This document shows, in pieces, positions 31,467-39,623 of a DNA stretch of 44,564 bases. Origin of the DNA: JAMIFV01 sp035906055 (lineage in GTDB: Bacteria > Pseudomonadota > Alphaproteobacteria > Rickettsiales > JABCZZ01); the NCBI GenBank assembly GCA_035906055.1, contig JAMIFV010000008.1:1-44564 (forward strand). The letters run 5' to 3'. Every line of letters starts with the position of its first letter. The first letter of the stretch is position 1. The notes under the pieces are model-generated. The model was not told where the DNA came from. It saw nothing but the letters and a program-made list of their open reading frames with translations, and did no database searches. The translations under genes and the position numbers were made by a program.

Positions 31467-33047
31467 TTAACGGCGATGATAGACGCGATGCCCGCATATA
31501 ATCCCCGAACTGTCATCTGATTTATAATAATTTTTCTGACCCGGCGCGGTGAATTCATATTCGGAAAATGCTTCACTGAATGCTTTGTTTCCCGCAAAAA
31601 ACGAGGCGAGCCCCTTCTTCTCACCTGCCACGGTGAGGACCTGCTCAAACAGTACGGCAGGTTTCTTAGCAGAAATATCGACCGCAAGCTGGCCCGCAAC
31701 CTTGTCCAGCACGTCTTTATTCTGCTCTTTCCACAGTTCACTCGCCCGGAGGAATTTTGGCATCATCCATAAATGCGAATAGCGCGTAACAAAGCGTGCG
31801 TGATATTCACGCGAGATGATTGGCCATGAAATGGCCGATAACGAGATGCTGCCAAATGACGGTTCTTTATAATCCTGCAGTGCACCTGCTGCGGCAAGGC
31901 GGCGCGCGCAACTGCGCTGCTCGTCGATGGGGTCAAGCTCGCTGTAGTACAAGAACACCGACGTCGCGAAAACGACATACGCCAGATTTGCCGCAACCGC
32001 TACCACACAGGCCACAGCTCCCTGCGCGGATTTCTTTTTTTCTTTTTCCGTATCCGTATTGTCTTTCAGCCAGCGGTATTCGAGCCAGAGATAGAACACG
32101 CCCGTAAGCGCCAGCGCGTTAGCGGCGTAGAATGTATACATCCAGCCGTTATTGAGCTGCGCATATACCAGCCCTGCCGCCAGCAGCCACAGCCAGTAAT
32201 ATATGTCGCCGCGCAGCGGCGTGGCGCGGCGCGGCCTGAAATCCGCCAGCGCCACCGCAATCATGATAAGCGGCGGCAGGAAATACTGGAATGCATGGTC
32301 GCCGCCTTTAGCCTCACTGTAGGTTTTGAGCGCTATGGGTAATATTTCGGTAAAATATTCCGGCGTGCACAGCCAGACCGCTACTAAAAAAAGCGCGCCG
32401 CCCGTACCGACGATAAGTGTCTCAAGGCGGAAGACGCACGCAAGGGACCGTTCACGCCACACCACGGCCAGTTGCGCCATGATAAACAGGATGACCGTAT
32501 GCGGCTTGATACAGAAGCCGATAACAGCAATGACGGAAATAGTGACGCGCAGGCTGAAGGCGGGTGCAGAAGCGGCTATTGCAGGGCTCAGCAGTAGCAG
32601 ATAGGGAAATACCAGCACGAAAAACACGTGGTCGCGATCGCCGAAATAGCTGGGATTGGCCCATAGTATGAAAAGCGCAGGCATCAAAAGGGCAAATGCC
32701 AGCGTTGCCGGAGCATGGCGTGATGGCAACGACGAACGGCGAAACAGCACATGACAAAGCACGCCGCACGCCAGCGCGACAAGCGTGGTAACAATAGTCA
32801 GCATGTCGTAATCCGTCATCGAAAACAGCACGGCAAGCTTCATCACCAGCGCGTAAAGCCAATAGATCATCGGCACGCTTACTTCCGCCCTGTCCACATA
32901 CATGCGGTCGCCCTGCAGCATATGGTGCGTCACCATAAGATACCAGTCCTTGTCGCCCATCTCCCAGCCCAGAGAATGCACGAGCAGCGTGGCGAAAGTG
33001 AGCAACGTGAAGAAAGCTACAAGCAGGTTACGGCGTGAGAAAATCAT
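31467..33047 (-). CDS. Polytopic membrane protein, GT-C glycosyltransferase-like (copy 2)
   Basis: The protein of about 526 residues has about ten hydrophobic segments. It resembles GT-C (PMT/GT39-like) lipid-sugar-dependent glycosyltransferases. The first periplasmic loop holds acidic residues (G-D-K-D-W...Y-V-D-R-A-E-V-S-V-P), and conserved blocks N-P-S-Y-F-G-D-R-D-H and G-F-C-I-K-P-H follow. It is a clear paralog of the upstream gene, which has the same blocks in the same order. I use the ATG at 33047, which overlaps the upstream stop by 4 nt. Sugar donor and acceptor are unknown. It lies just behind the T4SS, on the same strand but upstream of virB2. Confidence 0.8.
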   Translation of the reverse strand: MIFSRRNLLVAFFTLLTFATLLVHSLGWEMGDKDWYLMVTHHMLQGDRMYVDRAEVSVPMIYWLYALVMKLAVLFSMTDYDMLTIVTTLVALACGVLCHVLFRRSSLPSRHAPATLAFALLMPALFILWANPSYFGDRDHVFFVLVFPYLLLLSPAIAASAPAFSLRVTISVIAVIGFCIKPHTVILFIMAQLAVVWRERSLACVFRLETLIVGTGGALFLVAVWLCTPEYFTEILPIALKTYSEAKGGDHAFQYFLPPLIMIAVALADFRPRRATPLRGDIYYWLWLLAAGLVYAQLNNGWMYTFYAANALALTGVFYLWLEYRWLKDNTDTEKEKKKSAQGAVACVVAVAANLAYVVFATSVFLYYSELDPIDEQRSCARRLAAAGALQDYKEPSFGSISLSAISWPIISREYHARFVTRYSHLWMMPKFLRASELWKEQNKDVLDKVAGQLAVDISAKKPAVLFEQVLTVAGEKKGLASFFAGNKAFSEAFSEYEFTAPGQKNYYKSDDSSGIICGHRVYHRR

Positions 33048-34645
33048 CCATCGTTCTCCCTGCGGCGATAAATAACATACGGGCATGTGACAGCAGATCC
33101 TGCGAGCTTGGCGTTGGCGTCCATTTTCTCATACCGCGCCAGCGCGGCAACAAAATCCGGGTTGGAATCCAGCCACTCGCGCAGGTTCATCGTCGTGCGG
33201 CTCGGCGTGGCTATTTCTTCGATGACAATGCCGGGCTTATTAGTGTTGATGTCGTCAGCCACCGCCTGTGCCGCATAGGTTAGTATCCATCTGTTTTTCT
33301 GCTTGTAATCATCACCCTGATTCATGAAAGAGGGCAGCATCCACAGCGTATAAAATCGCGTTTCCAGCGTAGCGCCGGTGGCGCGTGCGAGCCTTGGCCA
33401 GTACACCGCCGAAAGGGAGATCGTGCCGAATGTGCTGCTGTTGGTGAGGCGCAGCGCATCGCTGAATTCAGCGATACATTGCTCCCCTACCGTGAGGGAG
33501 CGTTTTTGCACGCCTGTAAGCCGCAGTTCTCCCACATAACCTGCAACGGTGATGATATAGACAGCGAACACCAGCATACAGGCCACCCTGCCCTGCGCGG
33601 CTTTCTTTTTCTGCTGCGGGAAATCCGCATTATCCTTCAGCCAGCCATATTCACGCCAGACATAGAACAGGCTCACCAGCACCATGGCATGCACGGGATA
33701 AAAACTGTACATCCAGCCGTTATTCACCAGTGCGTAACCCTGCGCCGCGAGCGCCAGCAGCATCCAGTAATATACGTCTGCGCGCAGCGGCGACGAGACG
33801 CCCGGCCTGAATTCGGCGAACGCCACGATAAACGTGAGGATGGCAGGCAGATACAGCATGATGAACCCTATGCTGGGCCGGTAGAAGCCATAGGTTACCA
33901 TTGCTACAGGCAACAGCGTGTTGAAATAGGCTGGATATACCAGCCACGCAACCGCAAGATACGATGCACCGAAGGCATATACAGCGACGTTTTCAGGGCA
34001 GAAAAGTATACGCACGGAACGTGACCGGACGACATGGTATGCATTCACCGCAGCCCATAAGAGCAGGCAATGCGGCTTGATGCAGAAGCCGATGCCTGCC
34101 ATGATCGCCACCGTGAGCCTCAACACGGGGGATACACGCGCTGCAAACACTAGCGGCGAGAAACGCAGCAAATAAGGCAGCACCAGCGCGATAAAGATAT
34201 GCTCGCGGTCGGCAAAATAAGAAGGGTTGGGCCAGAGTATCAGCACGGCGAGCACCAACAACATATACAGTATTACATCGTCTTTTGTGCCGCCAAGCAT
34301 CGGATGCAACAGTATCAGCCGCCTGCACACCAGCGCGGTCAATAGCGTAAGCACGAGGATCATGACGGTAAGCGCGTAATCGTCGGGTATGGCCAGCAGA
34401 TATGACAGTTTCACCGCCAGCGCGTAAATCCAGATGATGAGCGGCGGGTTGACCTCCATTACATCCACGTAAAGCTGCTTGCCGCCCAGCCACATGCGCG
34501 CCACCATGAGCAGCCAGTCCTTGTCGCCCTGCGCGCTGTACATCATGTGCACCAGCACCATCATCGCTATCAGCAGCAGGCAGGACGCTAGCGCCACTTT
34601 ATACAGGATCCTGTATGGGATTCTAGCAACCGGCATACGCTTCAT
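33044..34645 (-). CDS. Polytopic membrane protein, GT-C glycosyltransferase-like (copy 1)
   Basis: The 533-residue paralog of the following gene has the shared blocks G-D-K-D-W, Y-V-D-V-M-E-V-N-P-P-L, N-P-S-Y-F-A-D-R-E-H and G-F-C-I-K-P-H, and a similar C-terminal Y-V-I-Y-R-R-R. The D...E pair in the first loop fits the GT-C catalytic and metal-binding pattern. The family call is by architecture and motif, not by a confident match to one named enzyme. The two genes overlap by 4 nt and a 40-codon ORF overlaps its start in the same way, so the three may be translationally coupled. Confidence 0.8.
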   Translation of the reverse strand: MKRMPVARIPYRILYKVALASCLLLIAMMVLVHMMYSAQGDKDWLLMVARMWLGGKQLYVDVMEVNPPLIIWIYALAVKLSYLLAIPDDYALTVMILVLTLLTALVCRRLILLHPMLGGTKDDVILYMLLVLAVLILWPNPSYFADREHIFIALVLPYLLRFSPLVFAARVSPVLRLTVAIMAGIGFCIKPHCLLLWAAVNAYHVVRSRSVRILFCPENVAVYAFGASYLAVAWLVYPAYFNTLLPVAMVTYGFYRPSIGFIMLYLPAILTFIVAFAEFRPGVSSPLRADVYYWMLLALAAQGYALVNNGWMYSFYPVHAMVLVSLFYVWREYGWLKDNADFPQQKKKAAQGRVACMLVFAVYIITVAGYVGELRLTGVQKRSLTVGEQCIAEFSDALRLTNSSTFGTISLSAVYWPRLARATGATLETRFYTLWMLPSFMNQGDDYKQKNRWILTYAAQAVADDINTNKPGIVIEEIATPSRTTMNLREWLDSNPDFVAALARYEKMDANAKLAGSAVTCPYVIYRRRENDG

Positions 34646-34764
34646 GCATCCTCGTGGCGGTCATATCCGGTATGCCGATGCACGACATGCCCAAGCAGCG
34701 TCAGGGTCATAAAATACCCGACGACCCGATGCAGCACTTTATGTGACTTTGTCATATTTACCAT
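34642..34764 (-). CDS. Possible 40-residue membrane peptide coupled to the GT-C genes
   Basis: An ATG at 34764 with an AGGT-type ribosome binding site opens a 40-codon frame. It holds one hydrophobic stretch (V-V-G-Y-F-M-T-L-T-L-L-G-H-V-V) and a His-rich tail. Its stop overlaps the GT-C gene start by 4 nt (ATGA), repeating the overlap between the two GT-C genes. That spacing is the main argument that it is real. It could still be chance, and no family is recognised. Confidence 0.35.
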   Translation of the reverse strand: MVNMTKSHKVLHRVVGYFMTLTLLGHVVHRHTGYDRHEDA

Positions 34765-34822
34765 CTTTACCTGCAGAAAAGTCTGCCCCAAAGCAGGCAC
34801 AGGTGCAAATACAATCAACATA

Positions 34823-34851
34823 TTGCAAGTCGCGCCGCAGTCTTTTATGGT
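34823..34851 (+). promoter_or_regulatory. Candidate promoter of ridA-like gene
   Basis: A -35-like TTGCAA (34823-34828), a 17-nt spacer and a -10-like TATGGT (34846-34851) are followed by a ribosome binding site (AGGAAA) before the ATG at 34883. The -35 is the same hexamer as at the tmRNA promoter. Confidence 0.5.
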
Positions 34852-34882
34852 GCCACGACTCAATCATTTTTAGGAAATCCCC

Positions 34883-35341
34883 ATGTCCGTCGAAACCAAG
34901 CTTGCTGAACTCAAACTCTCCCTTCCCGCCGTTTCCATGCCCGCCGCCAATTACGTGCCTTACGTCGTTTCCGGCGGCCTGGTATATTTCTCCGGCACGC
35001 TGCCGATGCTGGACGGCAAGCCGCAATTCATCGGCAAGCTTGGCAAGGAATTCACGATTGAGCAGGGGCAGGAATGCGCCCGCCTGTGTGTGCTGAACAT
35101 TCTCTCCCATCTCAAGAACGCGCTGGGCGGCGATCTCTCCCAGGTTAAACGCGTTATCCGCCTGGGCGTATTCGTAAGCTCCGCCGCCGGTTTCACCGAC
35201 CAGCCCAAAGTGGCCAACGGCGCTTCCGACCTGATGGTGGGCCTGTTCGGCGACAACGGCAAGCATGCACGCTTCGCCGTGGGCGTAAGCGAGCTGCCGT
35301 TCGGCGTAGCGGTAGAAGTAGACGCTACTTTTGAAGTATGA
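34883..35341 (+). CDS. RidA/YjgF/UK114 family protein (enamine/imine deaminase-like)
   Basis: The 152-residue protein has the RidA fold and length of the Atu1372/YjgF-like group. It shows A-A-N-Y-V-P-Y-V-V-S-G-G-L-V-Y-F-S-G-T-L-P, the K-L-G-K-E-F block, a central C-A-R-L-C-V-L-N-I-L helix, and a C-terminal G-V-S-E-L-P-F-G-V-A-V-E-V-D-A-T-F. Classical RidA hydrolyses reactive 2-aminoacrylate. This subgroup has other or unknown substrates, so I give no symbol. It is monocistronic, with its own promoter and a multi-hairpin region after it. Confidence 0.88.
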   Translation: MSVETKLAELKLSLPAVSMPAANYVPYVVSGGLVYFSGTLPMLDGKPQFIGKLGKEFTIEQGQECARLCVLNILSHLKNALGGDLSQVKRVIRLGVFVSSAAGFTDQPKVANGASDLMVGLFGDNGKHARFAVGVSELPFGVAVEVDATFEV

Positions 35342-35474
35342 TTACGGGGGGCTAGCTGTAACGTCTCAATAGGTTGTTCACACGGATTCCCCTGCGTAAA
35401 TCCCGGGATTGCCCAGTAAGCGTGAAAATCTCTATTCCAGTGCATGGCGATAGGCGTGGAGGAGCGAAGCGACG

Positions 35475-35525
35475 ACCCCGCAGGGGGTGAATCGGCGGAG
35501 CCGAGAGGGGAAAGCGTTTCCCCTC
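35475..35525. repeat. Three consecutive hairpins (palindromic element / terminator)
   Basis: Three palindromes follow one another: ACCCC-GCA-GGGGGT (35475-35488), TCGGC-GGA-GCCGA (35492-35504) and GAGGGGAAA-GCG-TTTCCCCTC (35505-35525). The last has a perfect 9-bp stem and is followed by ATTTAAT. The segment lies between the convergent ridA-like and spermidine-synthase-like genes. The modular look suggests a dispersed palindromic element used as a terminator. Confidence 0.6.
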
Positions 35526-35556
35526 ATTTAATCATTAAAGGGCATTCCACGCCCCC

Positions 35557-36978
35557 TTAATGATCCAAAGAGTACGTATTCTTATCGTCGGTGTAGATAC
35601 TGCGGTCTTCGTCCACCAGCGTATTATGGTGGTAGATATAGAGCGTGTTGGCGTAATAGGCGGATGACCACGGGTTAAAATCACCGATGATCTGCCGGTT
35701 GAACGTGGGAAACACGCTGGCGAACGTGTTATAGTAACGCACGGTGAACTTGTTGCCAAATGCCGGATTGGAGATGATGTTGGCAATGAGCACACCGCCC
35801 GGCTTCAGCACCTTTTTCACATCGCGCAGGAAACCATCGGTGATCGCTTCTGCGGGCATGCTCATGAGGTTGGAATAGACATCCATCACCACGAGATCAT
35901 ATTGCCTGTCGGTGCGGGTGAGAAAGGCGCGCGCGGACGTAGCCTCAAAATGCTTGTTAGGGGAGAGCGGCTCCGGCAGGTATTGCTCCTCGGAGATTTT
36001 TTTCAGCTCGGGGTCGATATCGATGAACGTGTATTTATTGCGCCTGTCGTCCCAGCCGATGACGAAGCCGCCCGCGCCCAGCACCAGGATATCATGCTCT
36101 TTGTCGGCAGGCAGCGTGTTGATGAACTGCTTCTCGATGAACTGCACATACGGAAAACGCTTTGCGGGATCGGCGCTGAACTTGGAAGAATACGAGCGGT
36201 TGATGCTCAGCACTTTCACGTCATCGGACATGGTTTTGAGCTCTATGCGGCTGTAAGGCGTATCGGCAAGACCATCCATCTTCCTGAACAGCGCATCGCT
36301 GTTGCACAGCCACACCAGCAGCACGATAAAGATCGTTAAGCCATTATATTGCATGCGCTGCCTTGGCGAAACCAGCACCACCAGCACGCCCAGCATGAGC
36401 ATGGTAAGCGTTACCGTGTTGTTGACACCTATCAGCGTCATCAGCACCAGAGTGGATACGATAGAACCAAAGAACGAGCCAGCCGTGGAGAAGAACAGCA
36501 TGCGCCCGGTGATCTCGGCCAGCTTCGCCCGCGCAAAGTAATTGCTGACCAGCGGCACGGTCTGCGCCAGCAGGTAGGTGGGATACACCAGAAACAGCGC
36601 CGCATAGAAAGCGGTCTGCGCGATACGGTGCGTTATCCCCTCTTTCGCGAGCGTGGCAAAAAATATGCTCTGCAGCCCGTATGTAAGGCCTATCGCCAGA
36701 ATCGCCAGCGCGATCAGGAGATTGCGTTGCAGTACTGCGCGAAGCGAGAGCGTAAGACGCCCGCGCGCGCGCGCTTTGCCGAACTCCAGTTTTGCGCGCC
36801 TGCCACCCGCCCAGTAACCCACCGCCAACGGCAGGAGCACCGCACCGATGATGATAGACACCACCTCGATACCGCTGCCGACGAAGGGAATAAGCATGCG
36901 GATCGCCAGCAGTTCGGCAGCCAGCACCACATACCCTTCCAGAAAGATGATCAGGAAAAGAAGATGGCGCTTTGTCAT
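35557..36978 (-). CDS. Membrane-fused spermidine synthase-like protein
   Basis: The 473-residue protein has an N-terminal half with about six to seven transmembrane helices (to about residue 225) and a C-terminal Rossmann-type methyltransferase/spermidine-synthase domain. That domain shows I-L-V-L-G-A-G-G-F, the acidic strand end F-I-D-I-D-P-E-L and D-L-V-V-M-D-V-Y. Several such fused proteins are annotated as spermidine synthases without proof. The usual catalytic G-G-G-D/E-G motif is only partly kept (G-A-G-G-F), so polyamine synthesis is doubtful. It begins 4 nt after scoB, in the same operon. Confidence 0.8.
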   Translation of the reverse strand: MTKRHLLFLIIFLEGYVVLAAELLAIRMLIPFVGSGIEVVSIIIGAVLLPLAVGYWAGGRRAKLEFGKARARGRLTLSLRAVLQRNLLIALAILAIGLTYGLQSIFFATLAKEGITHRIAQTAFYAALFLVYPTYLLAQTVPLVSNYFARAKLAEITGRMLFFSTAGSFFGSIVSTLVLMTLIGVNNTVTLTMLMLGVLVVLVSPRQRMQYNGLTIFIVLLVWLCNSDALFRKMDGLADTPYSRIELKTMSDDVKVLSINRSYSSKFSADPAKRFPYVQFIEKQFINTLPADKEHDILVLGAGGFVIGWDDRRNKYTFIDIDPELKKISEEQYLPEPLSPNKHFEATSARAFLTRTDRQYDLVVMDVYSNLMSMPAEAITDGFLRDVKKVLKPGGVLIANIISNPAFGNKFTVRYYNTFASVFPTFNRQIIGDFNPWSSAYYANTLYIYHHNTLVDEDRSIYTDDKNTYSLDH

Positions 36979-36982
36979 GGCT

Positions 36983-37624
36983 TTACACGCTCAGGCGCGG
37001 CTGGAAGGGCGCTTCCGTGCGCCGTTTCACTTCTTCGGCGCTCACGCCGGTGGCAAGCTCGGTGAGCAACAGCGTGCCATTCTCGACCATGAACACGCCC
37101 AGTTCCGTGATGATCATGTCCACCACTTCCACGCCGGTGAGCGGCAGGCTGCACTGGTTGACGATCTTGGCGCTTCCGTCCTTGGTGTTGTGCTCCATGA
37201 GCACCACGATCTTGCGCACGCCCGCCACAAGGTCCATCGCGCCGCCCATGCCTTTAACCATTTTGCCCGGCACCATCCAGTTGGCGAGGTCACCCTTGCC
37301 CGACACCTGCAATGCGCCAAGGATCGTAAGGTCGATATGCCCGCCGCGTATCATGCTGAACGACGTGGCGCTGTCAAAATAGCTGCTGTCGGGCAGTTGC
37401 GAGATGGTCTGCTTGCCCGCATTGATGAGGTCGGCGTCCACTTCGCTATCCAGCGGGAACGGGCCCATGCCGAGCATTCCGTTCTCGCTTTGCAGCACCA
37501 CATGCATGCCCTGCGGCACGAAGTTCGCCACCAGCGTGGGCATGCCGATGCCAAGATTCACATACGCGCCGTCATGCAGTTCCTGCGCTGCGCGTTTACA
37601 CATATCATCACGCGACCAAGCCAT
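36983..37624 (-). CDS. scoB: 3-oxoacid CoA-transferase subunit B
   Basis: The 213-residue beta subunit of succinyl-CoA:3-ketoacid CoA-transferase carries the catalytic Glu at about residue 47 in S-E-N-G-M-L-G-M-G-P. The N-terminal Y-V-N-L-G-I-G-M-P-T and the M-G-G-A-M-D-L-V-A-G block are also typical. With subunit A it moves CoA between succinyl-CoA and acetoacetate. It starts 2 nt after scoA and is followed 4 nt later by the spermidine-synthase-like gene. Confidence 0.93.
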   Translation of the reverse strand: MAWSRDDMCKRAAQELHDGAYVNLGIGMPTLVANFVPQGMHVVLQSENGMLGMGPFPLDSEVDADLINAGKQTISQLPDSSYFDSATSFSMIRGGHIDLTILGALQVSGKGDLANWMVPGKMVKGMGGAMDLVAGVRKIVVLMEHNTKDGSAKIVNQCSLPLTGVEVVDMIITELGVFMVENGTLLLTELATGVSAEEVKRRTEAPFQPRLSV

Positions 37625-37626
37625 AA

Positions 37627-38325
37627 TTATCCTGCCCTCACTGTGCGGTTTTCAATGCGTTTCTCAAAACTTTTGCCCACGAACATGCGCTGCACGAAGA
37701 TGCCCGGCGTGTGGATATTGTCAGCATCAAGCTGACCGTTTTCCACGATTTCCTCCACCTCCGCCACCGTGATGCGCCCGGCGGTCGCCATGACGGGATT
37801 GAAATTACGCGCGGTCTTGCGGTAGACAAGGTTGCCTGACTTATCGGCCTTCCACGCTTTCACGATGGAGAGATCGGCGGTGAGGCCGGTCTCCAGTACA
37901 TATTTTTTACCGCCGAACTCGCGCACTTCCTTGCCTTCGGCCACCACCGTTCCGTAACCCGTGCGGGTGAAAAATGCAGGAATGCCCGCGCCGCCCGCAC
38001 GGATGCGTTCCGCCAGCGTTCCCTGCGGGTTGAATTCAAGCTGCAATTCGCCGGAAAGGAACTGCTTTTCAAACGTCTTGTTCTCTCCCACATAGGAGGA
38101 GAGCATTTTGGTGATCTGGCGGGTCTGGAGCAAAAGCCCCAGCCCGAAATCGTCTACACCACAGTTGTTGCTGATAACCGTAAGATTCCTGACCCCTGCA
38201 TCGCGTATCGCCAGAATACAATGCTCAGGAATGCCGCACAGGCCGAAACCGCCAGCCATGATGGTCATGCCGTCCTTCAGCAGGCCGGCCAGGGCAGAAG
38301 GCGCATCGTTGAAAAGCTTGTTCAT
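37627..38325 (-). CDS. scoA: 3-oxoacid CoA-transferase subunit A
   Basis: The 232-residue alpha subunit has the family blocks G-G-F-G-L-C-G-I-P-E, V-I-S-N-N-C-G-V-D-D-F-G-L-G, Y-V-G-E-N-K and Q-G-T-L-A-E-R-I-R-A-G-G-A-G-I-P-A-F-F-T. It heads the operon scoA-scoB-spermidine-synthase-like. The pair allows use of ketone bodies or acetoacetate turnover linked to polyhydroxybutyrate. No other genes of that pathway are in the window. Confidence 0.94.
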   Translation of the reverse strand: MNKLFNDAPSALAGLLKDGMTIMAGGFGLCGIPEHCILAIRDAGVRNLTVISNNCGVDDFGLGLLLQTRQITKMLSSYVGENKTFEKQFLSGELQLEFNPQGTLAERIRAGGAGIPAFFTRTGYGTVVAEGKEVREFGGKKYVLETGLTADLSIVKAWKADKSGNLVYRKTARNFNPVMATAGRITVAEVEEIVENGQLDADNIHTPGIFVQRMFVGKSFEKRIENRTVRAG

Positions 38326-38488
38326 AATTCACCGCCAAAAAATGAGTGTTATCAATATACTGATTACTACCCAGAAATCTAAGAGATTTTATTTAACACC
38401 AAAGCACGAATTTAACCATTTGTTAACTCCAAATCGACTAAAATTTTATATTAATTCTAATCACATTTGACATAAGAGTTACATAGTT

Positions 38489-39610
38489 ATGTCGCCACCG
38501 ATTGCCGAGCTGCAGAAAATACTAACGGACTCGCCCACAGGCAAGGTGAGAGCGAATGTGGCACACAGGCTGGCAACAGGCTTCACCGCCGGCGAATTCA
38601 AAGTGACAGAACGCCATGTCGCCATCGAGATTTTCCGCTTGCTGGTTAACGATGTCGAAGTGACTGTGCGCAAGATGCTCGGTGAACATCTCGCCAAATC
38701 GCTCGACGCGCCGCATGACGTTATGCTCAAACTTGCAAACGACGTAACGGAAGTCAGCCTTCCCGTGCTGGAACACTCATACGTGCTGACGGAAGACGAA
38801 CTGATCGCGATCACGCAAAGCACGCAAGACGTTGCGATCATGTCCACCATCGCGCGCAGGGAAACCGTATCGCGCGAACTTTCGCAGGCGCTGATCGAAA
38901 AATCCAACACATTCGTTATTGAAACGCTGCTGGCAAACAAGAGCGCCAGCATCGACGATAACAGCCTCTCGCGCATTTACTCCGCCTGCAGCCACAGCGA
39001 ATCCATCATGGACATGATGGTCAAACGCGGCGGCCTGCCGGTGACGCTTGCCGAAAAAATATTCTCCGTCGTTTCCGACGAGATGAAGAAAACGCTTACC
39101 CAGCAATACAAGCTCTCGCTGCAGGTGGCGGAAGATTCCACCAACGCCGTGAGGGAAGCGGCCATGCTCGGCCTCGTCGACCCACAGTTGCATTCCATGG
39201 AGATATCCAAGCTGGTGGAACAGCTCTACCAGCATGGCAAGCTCACGCTCTCCATCATCATACGCTCGCTGTGCCGCGGCGATACGCGCTTCTTCGGCCA
39301 CGCGCTGGCAAAGCTTGCGGATGTGCCTTATAATAACGCACAATTGCTCCTGCTCGACCAGGGCGACACCGGATTCAAGTCGCTCTACAAGACGAGCTGC
39401 CTGCCGATGGAACTTTATAACGCCACGCGCTATCTGCTGCGTGCCGTGATGGAAGAGACCGGCTTCGGCCGCTATGAATGCAGCGATATCAAGCAGCGCC
39501 TTTCCGGCAGGCTGCTACAGGACGACGCCGTAAAAAAAATCCCTTACATGGATTATTTATTCAACCTGATACAGAATAACAACCGCGATCTCGCCGCAGT
39601 AGCGCATTAG
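38489..39610 (+). CDS. DUF2336 domain protein, copy 1
   Basis: The 373-residue protein is a cytoplasmic all-helical protein of the DUF2336 family, found mostly in Alphaproteobacteria. HEAT-like helices dominate: V-R-K-M-L-G-E-H-L-A-K-S-L-D-A-P-H-D-V-M, then L-T-E-D-E-L-I-A-I and the conserved S-I-I-I-R-S-L-C-R-G-D-T-R-F-F. Some family members sit near regulators, but no function is established that I can name. The ATG has a modest ribosome binding site (AAGAG). The second copy follows 13 nt later. Confidence 0.85.
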   Translation: MSPPIAELQKILTDSPTGKVRANVAHRLATGFTAGEFKVTERHVAIEIFRLLVNDVEVTVRKMLGEHLAKSLDAPHDVMLKLANDVTEVSLPVLEHSYVLTEDELIAITQSTQDVAIMSTIARRETVSRELSQALIEKSNTFVIETLLANKSASIDDNSLSRIYSACSHSESIMDMMVKRGGLPVTLAEKIFSVVSDEMKKTLTQQYKLSLQVAEDSTNAVREAAMLGLVDPQLHSMEISKLVEQLYQHGKLTLSIIIRSLCRGDTRFFGHALAKLADVPYNNAQLLLLDQGDTGFKSLYKTSCLPMELYNATRYLLRAVMEETGFGRYECSDIKQRLSGRLLQDDAVKKIPYMDYLFNLIQNNNRDLAAVAH

Positions 39611-39623
39611 AGAAAAAACACGT

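Noticed and set aside
34739..35266. Minus-strand frame opposite the ridA-like gene
   Set aside because: RidA family features, ribosome binding site and promoter are on the plus strand.
35557..36978. Naming the membrane-fused protein speE
   Set aside because: The active-site signature of true spermidine synthases is only partly present and half of the protein is membrane-embedded.
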